Assembly (NCBI GenBank): GCA_014156375.1
Contig: RQJH01000002.1
Location: forward strand, 464,331-528,330
Reading direction: 5' to 3'
DNA length: 64,000 nt
From: Enterobacteriaceae bacterium 89
GTDB lineage: Bacteria; Pseudomonadota; Gammaproteobacteria; Enterobacterales; Enterobacteriaceae
The notes under the pieces are model-generated. The model was not told the DNA's origin. It saw only the letters and a program-made list of their open reading frames with translations, and did no database searches. The position numbers and the translations under genes are program-made. Shown piece by piece: positions 26,056 to 34,071 of this stretch (within the stretch, counting starts at the first letter, position 1; every line of letters begins with the position of its first letter).

Positions 26056-26684
26056 AACCCTCCAAAGAAGTATTTGCAGACATCATTAAATTTCTCAGGC
26101 TGTATCTTTGCAATTTCGCAAGCCGTCTCATAAGGCCTAACGATATCTTCAACAAGGTAATAAAAAAGATCAAAATCACCCATGTTTTTTAATTTTTCAT
26201 ACATTCCTGGGTTTCTTTCACACAAGTACCGTGATGTGTAAATTGCTCTTGATGCTTCAGCGCCAACTCCCAAAACACCACCAACCAGAGAACCAGATAA
26301 AAATGCACCAACTCCTTGAGAGATAATAACCCTTCCGAGGTTAACACCAGTAAGTTGAGAAAAAACCACTTTACCCACAATACTCCCGGATATATTTTTT
26401 GCAACTTTCTCAATATTCACACGAGAAACAAAATCATCTATAAATGGTTCGATGACCTTATAAATAGTTTCATCGTTAAAGGTTACTTTTTTAACCAGTG
26501 CTGCTAACCGAAACTTATCATCCTGATTCTCTCTGCGGTGTTCAGTGTCTATAAAATCATAGCCAAGATAGGTAAGGCCTACTGGTAAAGAAATGAAGCC
26601 TTTTGCTACGGCGCCAATAAGCCCGGTCCCATCGATATTAATGGCATCAAGCATATCTCTGGCAATTTCTTTCGCGCTATCCAT
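26052..26684 (-). CDS. Putative membrane-active T6SS effector (210 aa)
   Basis: A 210-aa protein with no signal peptide, starting MDSAKEIARDMLDAINIDGTG. It contains a glycine-rich amphipathic/hydrophobic centre: LIGAVAKGFISLPVGLTYLGYDF (about 22-44) and GVNLGRVIISQGVGAFLSGSLVGGVLGVGAEASR (about 113-145) with GxxxG-like spacing typical of helices that pack in membranes. The last 60 residues are soluble and charged. Between two vgrG genes and followed by an overlapping two-TM gene, it looks like a toxin/immunity pair of the pore-forming kind (compare Serratia Ssp6/Sip6 in concept, not by proven similarity). No enzymatic motif is seen. Confidence 0.55.
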   Translation of the reverse strand: MDSAKEIARDMLDAINIDGTGLIGAVAKGFISLPVGLTYLGYDFIDTEHRRENQDDKFRLAALVKKVTFNDETIYKVIEPFIDDFVSRVNIEKVAKNISGSIVGKVVFSQLTGVNLGRVIISQGVGAFLSGSLVGGVLGVGAEASRAIYTSRYLCERNPGMYEKLKNMGDFDLFYYLVEDIVRPYETACEIAKIQPEKFNDVCKYFFGGL

Positions 26685-26830
26685 AATTGTTATCCCTTAA
26701 ATAAGCCTGTTAATCAAACTTCAACCCTATGATCTCTTCCTCACTCGCTCCCTGAATGAAGGAAACAGGCCTGCAAGAGGTTTTTTATTAGGACTAAATT
26801 ATTGCCATTTATGCAGCGTCATCAACAGAT

Positions 26831-27616
26831 AGACGCCAGGATGTTCTGCGCCTCACGGTGGCTGCCGTCGCTGACCATGACCGACCGGGCCACTACGTTT
26901 TACCCGACATGCACGTTCCAAACGGAATCGTCCGCGCTGTCGTTCGGATCGGACGGACTGTTCAGTGGCAGTGTTTTTCCAAACGTCCAGGCACTTTGCT
27001 TATCGGCAAAGTGCACTACCTCTATCTGAGTGTCAGGCTGCAGGGTAAAGAAGTAGAAAATGCCCACTTCGGCCAGCAGACGCTCAATGAAGGCAAGGTC
27101 ATTTTCCTTGTACTGGTTTATCTGTTCCCGTTTTGGATAATCGGCTTTGAGCGTGAACTCATACTCCCAGCCTTTCAATCCGTGCTCCTGAAGGACTTCC
27201 GTCACCACCTCCGGGACGGATTTGTTGACAAAAAATCTGTGGGTGCGGAATTGTTTACTCAGCAGAGACAGGAACGGTTCAATAATAATCTGATAAGTCG
27301 CCTGATCTTCCGAGCCACTGATGCGCTTAAAATGCGTCACCACGCCATGAACCACCTTCTGTCCGGTAAGCCCCAGCAAAGGGCCCATCCCCATAGTCAG
27401 TGTGGCCGGTTTACTCAACAGTTGCGCGGCATCCACATTCGAATCCGAACTGGTGAAACGGATGAGGTAGTGATACAGGCGGCTCATATGCTCCTGACCG
27501 CTGAAGTTTTCCACATCCAATGAGGAAGTACAGGAAGGAATGTCCAGGCGGTAACGATTCAGACCCGTTTTAGTCACAGCAGTCAGTACATTATTCAGTG
27601 TATCAGTCAGACTCAT
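26831..27616 (-). pseudogene. vgrG: Truncated vgrG
   Basis: The first 238 codons encode a good VgrG hub (GLNRYRLDIPSCTSSLDVENFSGQ, FRTHRFFVNKSVPEVVTEVLQEHGLKGWEYEF, ENDLAFIERLLAEVGIFYFF) and then stop with WNVHVG. At the same point the intact vgrG reads VHVRHNVV, so a His codon became TAA. In-frame similarity continues past the stop (NVVARSVMVSDGSHREAQNIL) and is lost near 26831, where unrelated sequence begins. All of the needle region is gone, so it cannot form a spike. It shows that an effector module once carried its own vgrG here. Confidence 0.88.
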
Positions 27617-27773
27617 GATAATTGGCTCCTTGATTGATCTGTTGTCCTTGAACTTATCTCTGGCAATAAATGTCAGGATTTATCTGGATTATTTACGAGT
27701 CGGGAAGATGATAAATAGTTGGAAGAAAACGAAAACATTCTATATTCAATTCATGAACAAATAGTTCTAACAC

Positions 27774-28229
27774 TCAGTTTTCTGATGCGTCATATTCTCG
27801 TGTAGTCAAAGGTATGTCCCGAACTATTCCATTATTGTTCTCAAATCCGACCACAAAACTTCTGGGATGATTTTTTTTACTCTTAGACTGTAAAACTGTT
27901 TTAATAATATATGGTTCCTTTAACGTTTCCGAAAAGTGATAAAAAGAGGGCTCAATGCACAACTGGCCGTCTATAATGCGTAATTTGGGCAGAGTGGAGA
28001 ATTCCCTCTCATTAGACGGCGTGCCTCTGAGATTAATAGAGATAAAAACAGGTTGATAATCCTCACTGTCAGGGACAGAGAAGCAAACTGCATTGTCTTT
28101 CATCCAAATGCTGGCCGTTTCTGCAGGGTAATATCTCATCCCTCCCCAAGGACAACCTGTTAATGTAAAAATTAAAATAATTGGCATCGCTAACAATTGG
28201 CCAAGATCCCAATATTTCAATTTCACCAT
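27774..28229 (-). CDS. Putative T6SS immunity periplasmic lipoprotein, copy 4
   Basis: A 151-aa lipoprotein (lipobox TLTGC, then PWGG) with the family core: DNAVCFSVPDSEDYQPVFISINLRGTPSNEREF, GQLCIEPSFYHF, RSFVVGFENNNG and PLTTREY. Its ATG lies within the last codons of the zincin-like effector gene before it (ATGGTGA, 7-bp overlap), so both are made together. A lipoprotein facing the periplasm is suited to block a toxin acting on the cell wall or periplasmic proteins. Immunity function is inferred from linkage and topology. Confidence 0.72.
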   Translation of the reverse strand: MVKLKYWDLGQLLAMPIILIFTLTGCPWGGMRYYPAETASIWMKDNAVCFSVPDSEDYQPVFISINLRGTPSNEREFSTLPKLRIIDGQLCIEPSFYHFSETLKEPYIIKTVLQSKSKKNHPRSFVVGFENNNGIVRDIPLTTREYDASEN

Positions 28230-28780
28230 GGGAACCCCCTTAATGTCTTTTTATACATATCTCGGATCGTGGACTCGGAATCATCGCCATCAAGCGTAAC
28301 TATCTCCCAACCTCTGAGTTGTTGCCAGCCATCATAACCATGTATCTCCAGGGTGAAATTATCCGCAATAATTTGTGCCTGCTGCTCCATTGGATATTCA
28401 CTTAGCAAACGACCGTCAAGTGTATAGCGATAGCTAACCAGCCAACTGACCAGTCCTCTGCCAATAACATTCATTCCTTTAGTTCGTTGCCAGACATGGC
28501 TCATTTCGTGGATAAACAGATGCTGAAGATCGTCTGTTAGTTGTGAGAAATCGTCCCTGTACTGGTTACGAAAATAAAGCTCACCATTCGGCGTCATTGC
28601 CGTATCTTCGTTTTGCAGATTTAAAGGCAGATAACTGGCCCTGTGTATCCAGACCTTCTCATACTCAATTGTGTCAGCAAAAACTAACTTTGCCAGTTTG
28701 ATTTCCCCTGCGGTAAGTATTCTGAGCCCACCTTTCTTGATTTTATATTTATCGGTGTCTTTCTCTTTGGTTTTAGTCAT
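28223..28780 (-). CDS. HEXXH zincin-like 'vgr-related' putative T6SS effector, copy 2
   Basis: A 185-aa protein from the ATG at 28780 (MTKTKEKDTDKYKIKK), preceded by GGAG; a longer frame upstream is only a relic. Opening motif LTAGEIKLAKLVFADTIEYEKVWIHR, then AMTPNGELYF, then the zinc-binding HEMSH at about 91-95 followed by VWQ, and EQQAQIIADNF about 40 residues later, giving a plausible third ligand. These motifs are those of proteins often labelled vgr-related. P. aeruginosa VgrG2b carries a comparable metallopeptidase domain acting in the periplasm. C-terminal 45 residues differ from copy 1 (YDGWQQLRGWEIVTLDGDD). Effector role is inferred. Confidence 0.68.
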   Translation of the reverse strand: MTKTKEKDTDKYKIKKGGLRILTAGEIKLAKLVFADTIEYEKVWIHRASYLPLNLQNEDTAMTPNGELYFRNQYRDDFSQLTDDLQHLFIHEMSHVWQRTKGMNVIGRGLVSWLVSYRYTLDGRLLSEYPMEQQAQIIADNFTLEIHGYDGWQQLRGWEIVTLDGDDSESTIRDMYKKTLRGFPW

Positions 28781-28832
28781 TAGTAAACTCCAGTCCGAAC
28801 CCTTCTTCCGCATTTCACCTCAGTGTCAGGAT
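28778..28832 (-). pseudogene. clpV 3'-tail remnant
   Basis: The DNA just upstream of effector copy 2 resembles the last 50 or so bases of clpV at 31260-31315: both contain tcattagtaaactccag, then a similar cc-rich stretch and ctcag-gtcag. The piece is out of context, with no clpV before it. It is a footprint of a tandem duplication that carried the clpV end, the effector and its immunity gene. Confidence 0.7.
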
Positions 28833-28928
28833 ATCCCTCAGATTCATGATGTTAACTCCTTATCATCGGCTTGTGATGTCAGGAAACTGGCTTAAGCCAT
28901 CATCTGCAGGGCAGTTTTATAAAGGATA

Positions 28929-29411
28929 TTACAGCTGGCAGGGTGCAAGCGAATCGTCAAGCGCATAACGACAGTATGGTAGTGCTATTTCCCTTGATGT
29001 CGGTGTTACGTTGTATACATTTTTATTATTAATTTCAAAAGTCACAACCACCCTCCGCGATCCACTATCATTCCCAGGATATGAGCTAAACTCGACAACA
29101 TACTGCCCCTTGTCCGGAAATTGATAAAATGAAGGGGGAATACATAATTTCCCTTCGGATACAACAAGATTAGGTGAAAAGGTAATTTCTTTATTTTTTG
29201 ATGGAGTCCCACGAACATTAATACCTATATATTCCGGCTGGTAGTTTTGTGTATTAACTGAACTAAAACAAATGCTGTCACCCTCTCTGCTTACCCGAGC
29301 TGTTTCGTCAAAACGGACTCCAAGATCTTCCGGGCATCCAGTCAATAATATCAGGCACATTCCTGACAAAAATAATGGCCACAACGTTCGAAAACTCATC
29401 AGTATCACCAT
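28929..29411 (-). CDS. Putative T6SS immunity periplasmic lipoprotein, copy 3 (orphan)
   Basis: From the ATG at 29411 (MVILMSFRTLW) the product is 160 aa with lipobox LLTGC followed by PEDLGVRFDETARVSREGDSICFS, YQPEYIGINVRGTPSKNKE, GKLCIPPSFYQF. Compared with the other copies it has a longer C-terminus ending in PYCRYALDDSLAPCQL with two extra Cys. The start keeps the context tttccATGGTGA, which in intact modules is the FPW-stop end of the effector, so an effector once preceded it but is gone. An orphan immunity gene of this type could protect against toxins of neighbouring strains. Confidence 0.7.
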   Translation of the reverse strand: MVILMSFRTLWPLFLSGMCLILLTGCPEDLGVRFDETARVSREGDSICFSSVNTQNYQPEYIGINVRGTPSKNKEITFSPNLVVSEGKLCIPPSFYQFPDKGQYVVEFSSYPGNDSGSRRVVVTFEINNKNVYNVTPTSREIALPYCRYALDDSLAPCQL

Positions 29412-29531
29412 GGAAATATTGCAATGCACTATTTATAACTAAGATATAAAAAACCCAAAGACATCGATATATTTGCAGAAATTCACAAAAAAAATATCAG
29501 CTTATTACTTTACACCTGTGATAGTGGTACT

Positions 29532-29972
29532 TCAATTGATTTTATCATAAGGACGCATTATTTCCATGTCCGTCAAGTGTACATCATGAGCATTGTTACC
29601 ACGAACTTCAAAACCCACAACAAACTTCCTGGGCCGATTACTCTCTGATTGAAAAATAACTTCGACAATATAAATGGCAGGTGACAGTTTGAAAAAATCA
29701 TAAACAGTTGGAGGGATGCACAACTGGCCATTAATTACATCTATATTAGGTTTTTTAATGAGCCTCATGTCTTTTGACGGAGCACCTCTAAAATTAACAG
29801 CCAAAAACTCAGGATAGTAACCTTGTGCACTTGGTATGAAAAAACAAATAGAATCACCGTTCAAGGCAATACTGGCAGTTTCATCAGGATAAATTTTCAC
29901 TTGCCCCCAAGGACAACCAGTGAGCAATAAAAGACTTAGAGCAACACACACTGTTTTTAATTTTATCATCAT
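29532..29972 (-). CDS. Putative T6SS immunity periplasmic lipoprotein, copy 2
   Basis: A lipoprotein of 146 aa from the ATG at 29972 (a GTG at 29975 is also possible). Lipobox LLTGC, then PWGQVKIYPDETASIALNGDSICFFIPSAQGYYPEFLAVNFRGAPSKD, GQLCIPPTVYDF, RKFVVGFEVRGNN. It keeps the CPWG motif after the lipidated Cys, as in copy 4. It directly follows the truncated effector remnant, whose stop it overlaps. The gene itself is intact, so selection appears to have kept the antidote after the toxin was lost. Confidence 0.72.
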   Translation of the reverse strand: MMIKLKTVCVALSLLLLTGCPWGQVKIYPDETASIALNGDSICFFIPSAQGYYPEFLAVNFRGAPSKDMRLIKKPNIDVINGQLCIPPTVYDFFKLSPAIYIVEVIFQSESNRPRKFVVGFEVRGNNAHDVHLTDMEIMRPYDKIN

Positions 29973-30230
29973 CACCAGGGAAATCCTCGCAATGTATTTT
30001 TATACAAGTTTCTAACCGTAGGCTCTGAGGTATCTCCATCGAGAGTGACTATATCTACTCCTCTTAGCAGATCCCAAGTTTTGTAATCATGATGTTATAT
30101 TGTAAAAGCATCTGCAATGATTTGTGCTTGCTGCTCCATAGGGTATTCACTCAGCAACCTACCATCAAGTATGTCCCTTTAACTCACCATCCAGCTTATC
30201 AAGCCTCTAAAAATAGCATTATTACAATGC
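29972..30230 (-). pseudogene. Truncated zincin-like effector (C-terminal half only)
   Basis: Aligned with effector copies 1 and 2, this stretch matches the C-terminal half: ctgctccat(a/t)gg(g/a)tattcact codes for the YPMEQQAQ region, and it ends at GFPW-stop (29972-29974). The N-terminal half with AMTPNGELYF and HEMSH is missing, and the remaining frame has internal stops and small changes around 30090 and 30175. No active protein is possible. The cognate immunity gene downstream is intact. Confidence 0.78.
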
Positions 30231-30242
30231 TATATTGTGTTA

Positions 30243-30707
30243 TTATTTCCCTTCAATTGAACCATATGGTCTTGATATTTCACGACCAGTCAGGGCAAAG
30301 TTATATATTCCATTGTCATTATCAACCCCTACGCCGACGACAAAACTCCTTGGTTCATCTACTCGGGAAGAATGCAATACAAACTCGACTATATATTTTT
30401 TACCACTTGTGAAATGATAATAAGATGAAGGGATACACAATACCCCGCCAATAATATTAAGACCTGGGGAGAAGTTGAAATCTTTCTCTTTTGAAGGTGT
30501 TCCTCTGAGGTTGATAGCCATGTCTACTGGTTGATAATCCTGTGCATTAGTTATACTCATACAGATGCTATCGCCACGCTTCTCTACCAATGTAGTTTCA
30601 TCCATGCGCATTCTATCACCGGGCCCAGGGCATCCAGTCAAGACTAATAAGCAAAAAAAGGATAAAAAAACAATACCACATCTACATACACAGGCCAAGG
30701 TTACCAT
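30243..30707 (-). CDS. Putative T6SS immunity periplasmic lipoprotein, copy 1
   Basis: A 154-aa lipoprotein (LLVLTGC) with the family core GDSICMSITNAQDYQPVDMAINLRGTPSKEKDF, GGVLCIPSSYYHF, RSFVVGVGVDNDNGIYNFALTGREISRPYG. The ATG overlaps the end of effector copy 1 by 7 bp (ATGGTAA), the same arrangement as in the second module. As the gene paired with the first intact effector after clpV, it is the likely cognate immunity protein. Confidence 0.74.
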   Translation of the reverse strand: MVTLACVCRCGIVFLSFFCLLVLTGCPGPGDRMRMDETTLVEKRGDSICMSITNAQDYQPVDMAINLRGTPSKEKDFNFSPGLNIIGGVLCIPSSYYHFTSGKKYIVEFVLHSSRVDEPRSFVVGVGVDNDNGIYNFALTGREISRPYGSIEGK

Positions 30708-31264
30708 GGAAAACCTCTCAAAGTATTCTTATATCCTTTCCATATTACAGACTCAGAAATATCACCATCGAGAGTAATATCAGGGTATATTTTATTTTCA
30801 AGGTGACACCAGACTGCATACCCAAACTCTTGTAGAACAAAATTATCAGCAATAATTTGTGCCTGTTGTTCCATCGAATACTCACTGAGCAAGCGGCCAT
30901 CAAGAGTATAACGGTAGCTCACCAGCCAACTCACCAACCCTCTGCCAATTACATTCATCCCCCGGGCTCGTTGCCATACATGGCTCATTTCATGGATGAA
31001 TAGATGCTTGAAATCATCTGTCGCCTGCGAAAAATCATCATGGTAGGCATTACGAAAGTAAAGCTCACCATTTGGCGTCATTGCCGTATCTTCGTTTTGC
31101 AGATTTAAAGGAAAATAGCTGGCCCTGTGTATCCACACCTTCTCATACTCAATCGTGTCAGCAAAAACTATCTTTGCCAGCTTGATTTCGCCTACGGTAA
31201 GAATTCTGAGCCCGCCTTCCTTAATATTATATTTATCGCTACCCTTCTCTTTTGTTTTAGTCAT
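30701..31264 (-). CDS. HEXXH zincin-like 'vgr-related' putative T6SS effector, copy 1
   Basis: A 187-aa protein whose ATG lies inside the clpV stop (ATGACTAA, 8-bp overlap) with GGAG upstream. It has LTVGEIKLAKIVFADTIEYEKVWIHR, AMTPNGELYF, HEMSHVWQ with the HEXXH at about 91-95, and MEQQAQIIADNF with Glu about 132 as a possible third zinc ligand. No signal peptide, so periplasmic access would be by T6SS delivery. The N-terminal 140 residues are nearly those of copy 2; the C-terminal part (FGYAVWCHLENKIYPDITLDGD) differs, a pattern expected when the immunity-contacting part diverges. Substrate unknown. Confidence 0.7.
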   Translation of the reverse strand: MTKTKEKGSDKYNIKEGGLRILTVGEIKLAKIVFADTIEYEKVWIHRASYFPLNLQNEDTAMTPNGELYFRNAYHDDFSQATDDFKHLFIHEMSHVWQRARGMNVIGRGLVSWLVSYRYTLDGRLLSEYSMEQQAQIIADNFVLQEFGYAVWCHLENKIYPDITLDGDISESVIWKGYKNTLRGFPW

Positions 31265-33893
31265 TAGTAAACTCCAGCCCAATCCCCTCTTCTTCATTCC
31301 AGCTCAGGGTCAGAGAAGCTGGCTTCTGCCGTTCAGCCATTTGCATCAGCAGCTGCTGGCTCAGCACTGGTAGGATTTGCTGGTTGAGCAGGCTGTCGAC
31401 GTTGCGCGCGCCGGTATCCGGCAGCAGGCAGGCAGCGGTCAGCGTGTCGTACAGGCTTTCTTCGATATGCGTCGTCAGGCCATAGTGACGCTGTAAACGC
31501 TGGCTGACCTGATCCAGTTTCATCTGCACGATGGTACGCATCGCGGATTCTGCCAGCGGACGGAAGATCACGGTCTGGAAACGGGCCAGCAGCGCAGGCT
31601 GGAAATGATCGCGCAGGATCGGACGCAGCAGTTCGTGCAGATCGGTTTCTGAAGCATCCGGTTTTTCGTCCAGCAGTTGCATCAGATGATCGCTGCCGAG
31701 GTTAGACGTCATCAGGATCACTGTGTTGCGGAAATCAATTTCACGCCCTTCGCCGTCGCGCATAAAGCCGCGGTCAAACACCTGATAAAAGAGATTCATC
31801 ACGTCACGGTGGGCTTTCTCCACTTCATCCAGCAGCACCACACTGTACGGGCGCTTGCGCACGGCTTCGGTCAGGATCCCACCCTGTCCGTAACCGACGT
31901 AACCCGGAGGAGAACCCTTGAGCTGCGAAACGGTGTGCGGCTCCTGGTATTCAGACAGGTTGATAGTAATCAGGGATTTTTCACCACCGTACAGCGCATC
32001 CGCCAGCGCCAGTGCACTCTCGGTTTTACCAACGCCGCTCGGGCCAACCAGCAAGAACACGCCCTGCGGACCGTTCTCAGAAGTCAGACCGGTTTTAGCC
32101 GCGCGCAGGCGTTGGGCAATGGCATTCAACGCCGCTTCCTGGCCGACCACGCGTTTCCCGATCTCATTTTCCAGCACCAGCAGTTCGGTCTGTTCATCCT
32201 TCATTAGCGAGGAAAGCGGCACACCGGTCCAGTCGGCAATGACGTTAGCTACGGTGCGGGTGTCGACATCCAGCGACAGCAGCGGCGTATTGCCCTGCAG
32301 CGCGGAGAGTTGGTTTTGCAGATTGTTGATATCAGTCTGACGGCTGATGTCCTGACGCACTTCGAGCAGTTGTTCAGTCAGGCTCAGCTCGCGGCCGTAC
32401 TGACTTTCCAGCACGTCGAGTTCGACGATCAGATCGATCTGCTGCTGTTCAATCGCGGCGAGCCGTTCGCCGTGCTGATTGTTGCCCAGCGCAATATCTT
32501 CCAGCAAAGCTTGCTTTTCGATGTCCAGCGAGGTGAGTTGCGCACGATATTGCGTCAGCGCTTCCGGCACGGTGTCGAGACTCATGCGCACGCGGGCGCT
32601 GGCGGTATCGAGCAGATCAACGGCTTTGTCCGGCAGTTGGCGGCCTGTCAGGTAGCGTCGGGAAAGTGTGACGGCGGCACGGACTGCATCATCGGTAATA
32701 TGCACACCGTGGTGTTCAGCGTAGCGGGATTTCAGGCCACGCAGCATCAGGCAGGCAGTCTCGTCATCCGGCTCATCCACTTTCACTATCTGGAAACGAC
32801 GCTCCAGCGCGGCATCGCGTTCGAAGTACTGCTTGTACTCGCTCCAGGTGGTGGCAGCAATGGTACGCAGTTCACCACGTGCCAGCGCTGGTTTCAGCAG
32901 ATTGGCGGCATCCGCGCCACCGGCTGAGTTACCTGCGCCAATGATGGTGTGCGCTTCGTCGATAAAGAGCAGGATCGGAACGGGCGACTGTTGCACGGCA
33001 TCTATGACGTTTTTCAGACGCTGCTCAAATTCGCCTTTTACACCTGCGCCAGCCTGCAGCAGGCCGAGGTCGAGGGTTCGCAGAACGACCGTTTTCAGGC
33101 TTTCCGGCACATTGCCTTCTGAGATACGCAGCGCCAAGCCTTCCACCAGCGCGGTTTTACCCACACCCGGTTCACCGACCAGAATCGGGTTGTTTTTGCG
33201 ACGACGCGAAAGAATATCCACCATCTGGCGGATTTCAGTATCGCGACCAAACACCGGGTCGATTTTGCCTTCTTTGGCTTTGGCAGTGACATCGAGCGTG
33301 AACTTATCCAGCGCGTTTTGCAGTGCAGCCGACAGCTCGTTTTGCTTCACTTCAGCGTTAACCGGGCGGCCAATCATTTCCACATCTCCGCCAGCATGGG
33401 ACAGCTCAGCTTCCTGCTGCACTTCAGGACGCTCGTCGGACTGTGCATCTAACAGCGGGCGAAGGCGCTCCAGCTGGCTTGCGCCGAGCGTGAACAGCGG
33501 CCACAGACCGTCGCAGCGAACCAGTTTCGGGCTTTCAATCATCGCGATCAGCAGATGCAGGCTGCGGATTTGCTCTTCGCCCTGCAAAGACGCCACCATC
33601 CACGCCTGCTTCAGCAGCGCATTCAAAGAGTCAGCCAGCTGCGGACGACTGCGTACTGAACGCGGCAGGTTATCCAGCCAGCCCAGCAGTGCCTGCCACA
33701 TGTCGTCCATATTCCATTCGTAGCGGCGCGCCAGCACGGTAAGGTCGCCCTCGCCCTGCTCCAGCAATTTCAGCAACCAGTGCTCTGGCAAAATTTCCGC
33801 ATGGGCGCGGGTCTGGCACAGGGAGGCTGCGCCTTCCAGCGCACGGGCACAGTAAGGGTTAAGTCGACGTAACAGGATGGCTGAATTTTCCAT
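31257..33893 (-). CDS. clpV: ClpV (TssH), T6SS sheath-disassembly AAA+ ATPase
   Basis: An 878-aa AAA+ protein from the ATG at 33893 (MENSAILLRRLNPYCARALE), preceded by AGAGAG; the frame extends to 33935 without support. It has a Clp N-domain (about 10-150), AAA-1 with Walker A GEPGVGKTA and IDEAHTIIGAG, a coiled-coil middle region (about 395-500), AAA-2 with GPSGVGKTE and LLDEVEKAH, and a C-terminal D2-small domain. ClpV unfolds contracted TssB/TssC sheaths for recycling. It is separated from hcp by 178 bp that include a terminator-like hairpin. Confidence 0.96.
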   Translation of the reverse strand: MENSAILLRRLNPYCARALEGAASLCQTRAHAEILPEHWLLKLLEQGEGDLTVLARRYEWNMDDMWQALLGWLDNLPRSVRSRPQLADSLNALLKQAWMVASLQGEEQIRSLHLLIAMIESPKLVRCDGLWPLFTLGASQLERLRPLLDAQSDERPEVQQEAELSHAGGDVEMIGRPVNAEVKQNELSAALQNALDKFTLDVTAKAKEGKIDPVFGRDTEIRQMVDILSRRRKNNPILVGEPGVGKTALVEGLALRISEGNVPESLKTVVLRTLDLGLLQAGAGVKGEFEQRLKNVIDAVQQSPVPILLFIDEAHTIIGAGNSAGGADAANLLKPALARGELRTIAATTWSEYKQYFERDAALERRFQIVKVDEPDDETACLMLRGLKSRYAEHHGVHITDDAVRAAVTLSRRYLTGRQLPDKAVDLLDTASARVRMSLDTVPEALTQYRAQLTSLDIEKQALLEDIALGNNQHGERLAAIEQQQIDLIVELDVLESQYGRELSLTEQLLEVRQDISRQTDINNLQNQLSALQGNTPLLSLDVDTRTVANVIADWTGVPLSSLMKDEQTELLVLENEIGKRVVGQEAALNAIAQRLRAAKTGLTSENGPQGVFLLVGPSGVGKTESALALADALYGGEKSLITINLSEYQEPHTVSQLKGSPPGYVGYGQGGILTEAVRKRPYSVVLLDEVEKAHRDVMNLFYQVFDRGFMRDGEGREIDFRNTVILMTSNLGSDHLMQLLDEKPDASETDLHELLRPILRDHFQPALLARFQTVIFRPLAESAMRTIVQMKLDQVSQRLQRHYGLTTHIEESLYDTLTAACLLPDTGARNVDSLLNQQILPVLSQQLLMQMAERQKPASLTLSWNEEEGIGLEFTND

Positions 33894-34036
33894 TTCACAC
33901 TCTCTTTGGTTGTTCCTGGACACGCTACCGCCCATCGCTGTTCCCTGCTAATCAGGGGACCCAAGCGCACAAGGTCAGGCTGGCAGATTGTGGTTGATTT
34001 TGCTGAGCGTCCGGGGAAGCAGGCGCTCAGCAAAAG

Positions 34037-34065
34037 CAAAAAGGCGGACAGAAAACCTGCCCGCC
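34037..34065 (-). terminator. Terminator-like hairpin between hcp and clpV
   Basis: On the minus strand, six bases after the hcp stop, GGCGGGCAG pairs with CTGTCCGCC (one G-U) around a GTTTT loop and is followed by TTTTT. This has the shape of a Rho-independent terminator. Since clpV and the rest have no obvious separate start, partial read-through would give much more hcp than downstream message, matching the large need for Hcp. Confidence 0.7.
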
Positions 34066-34071
34066 AGAGTC

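Noticed and set aside
31677-33723. Long plus-strand frames opposite clpV, and similar ones opposite tssA, tssF and tssM
   Set aside because: They are antisense shadows of well-supported genes in GC-rich codons, without ribosome sites or recognisable domains.
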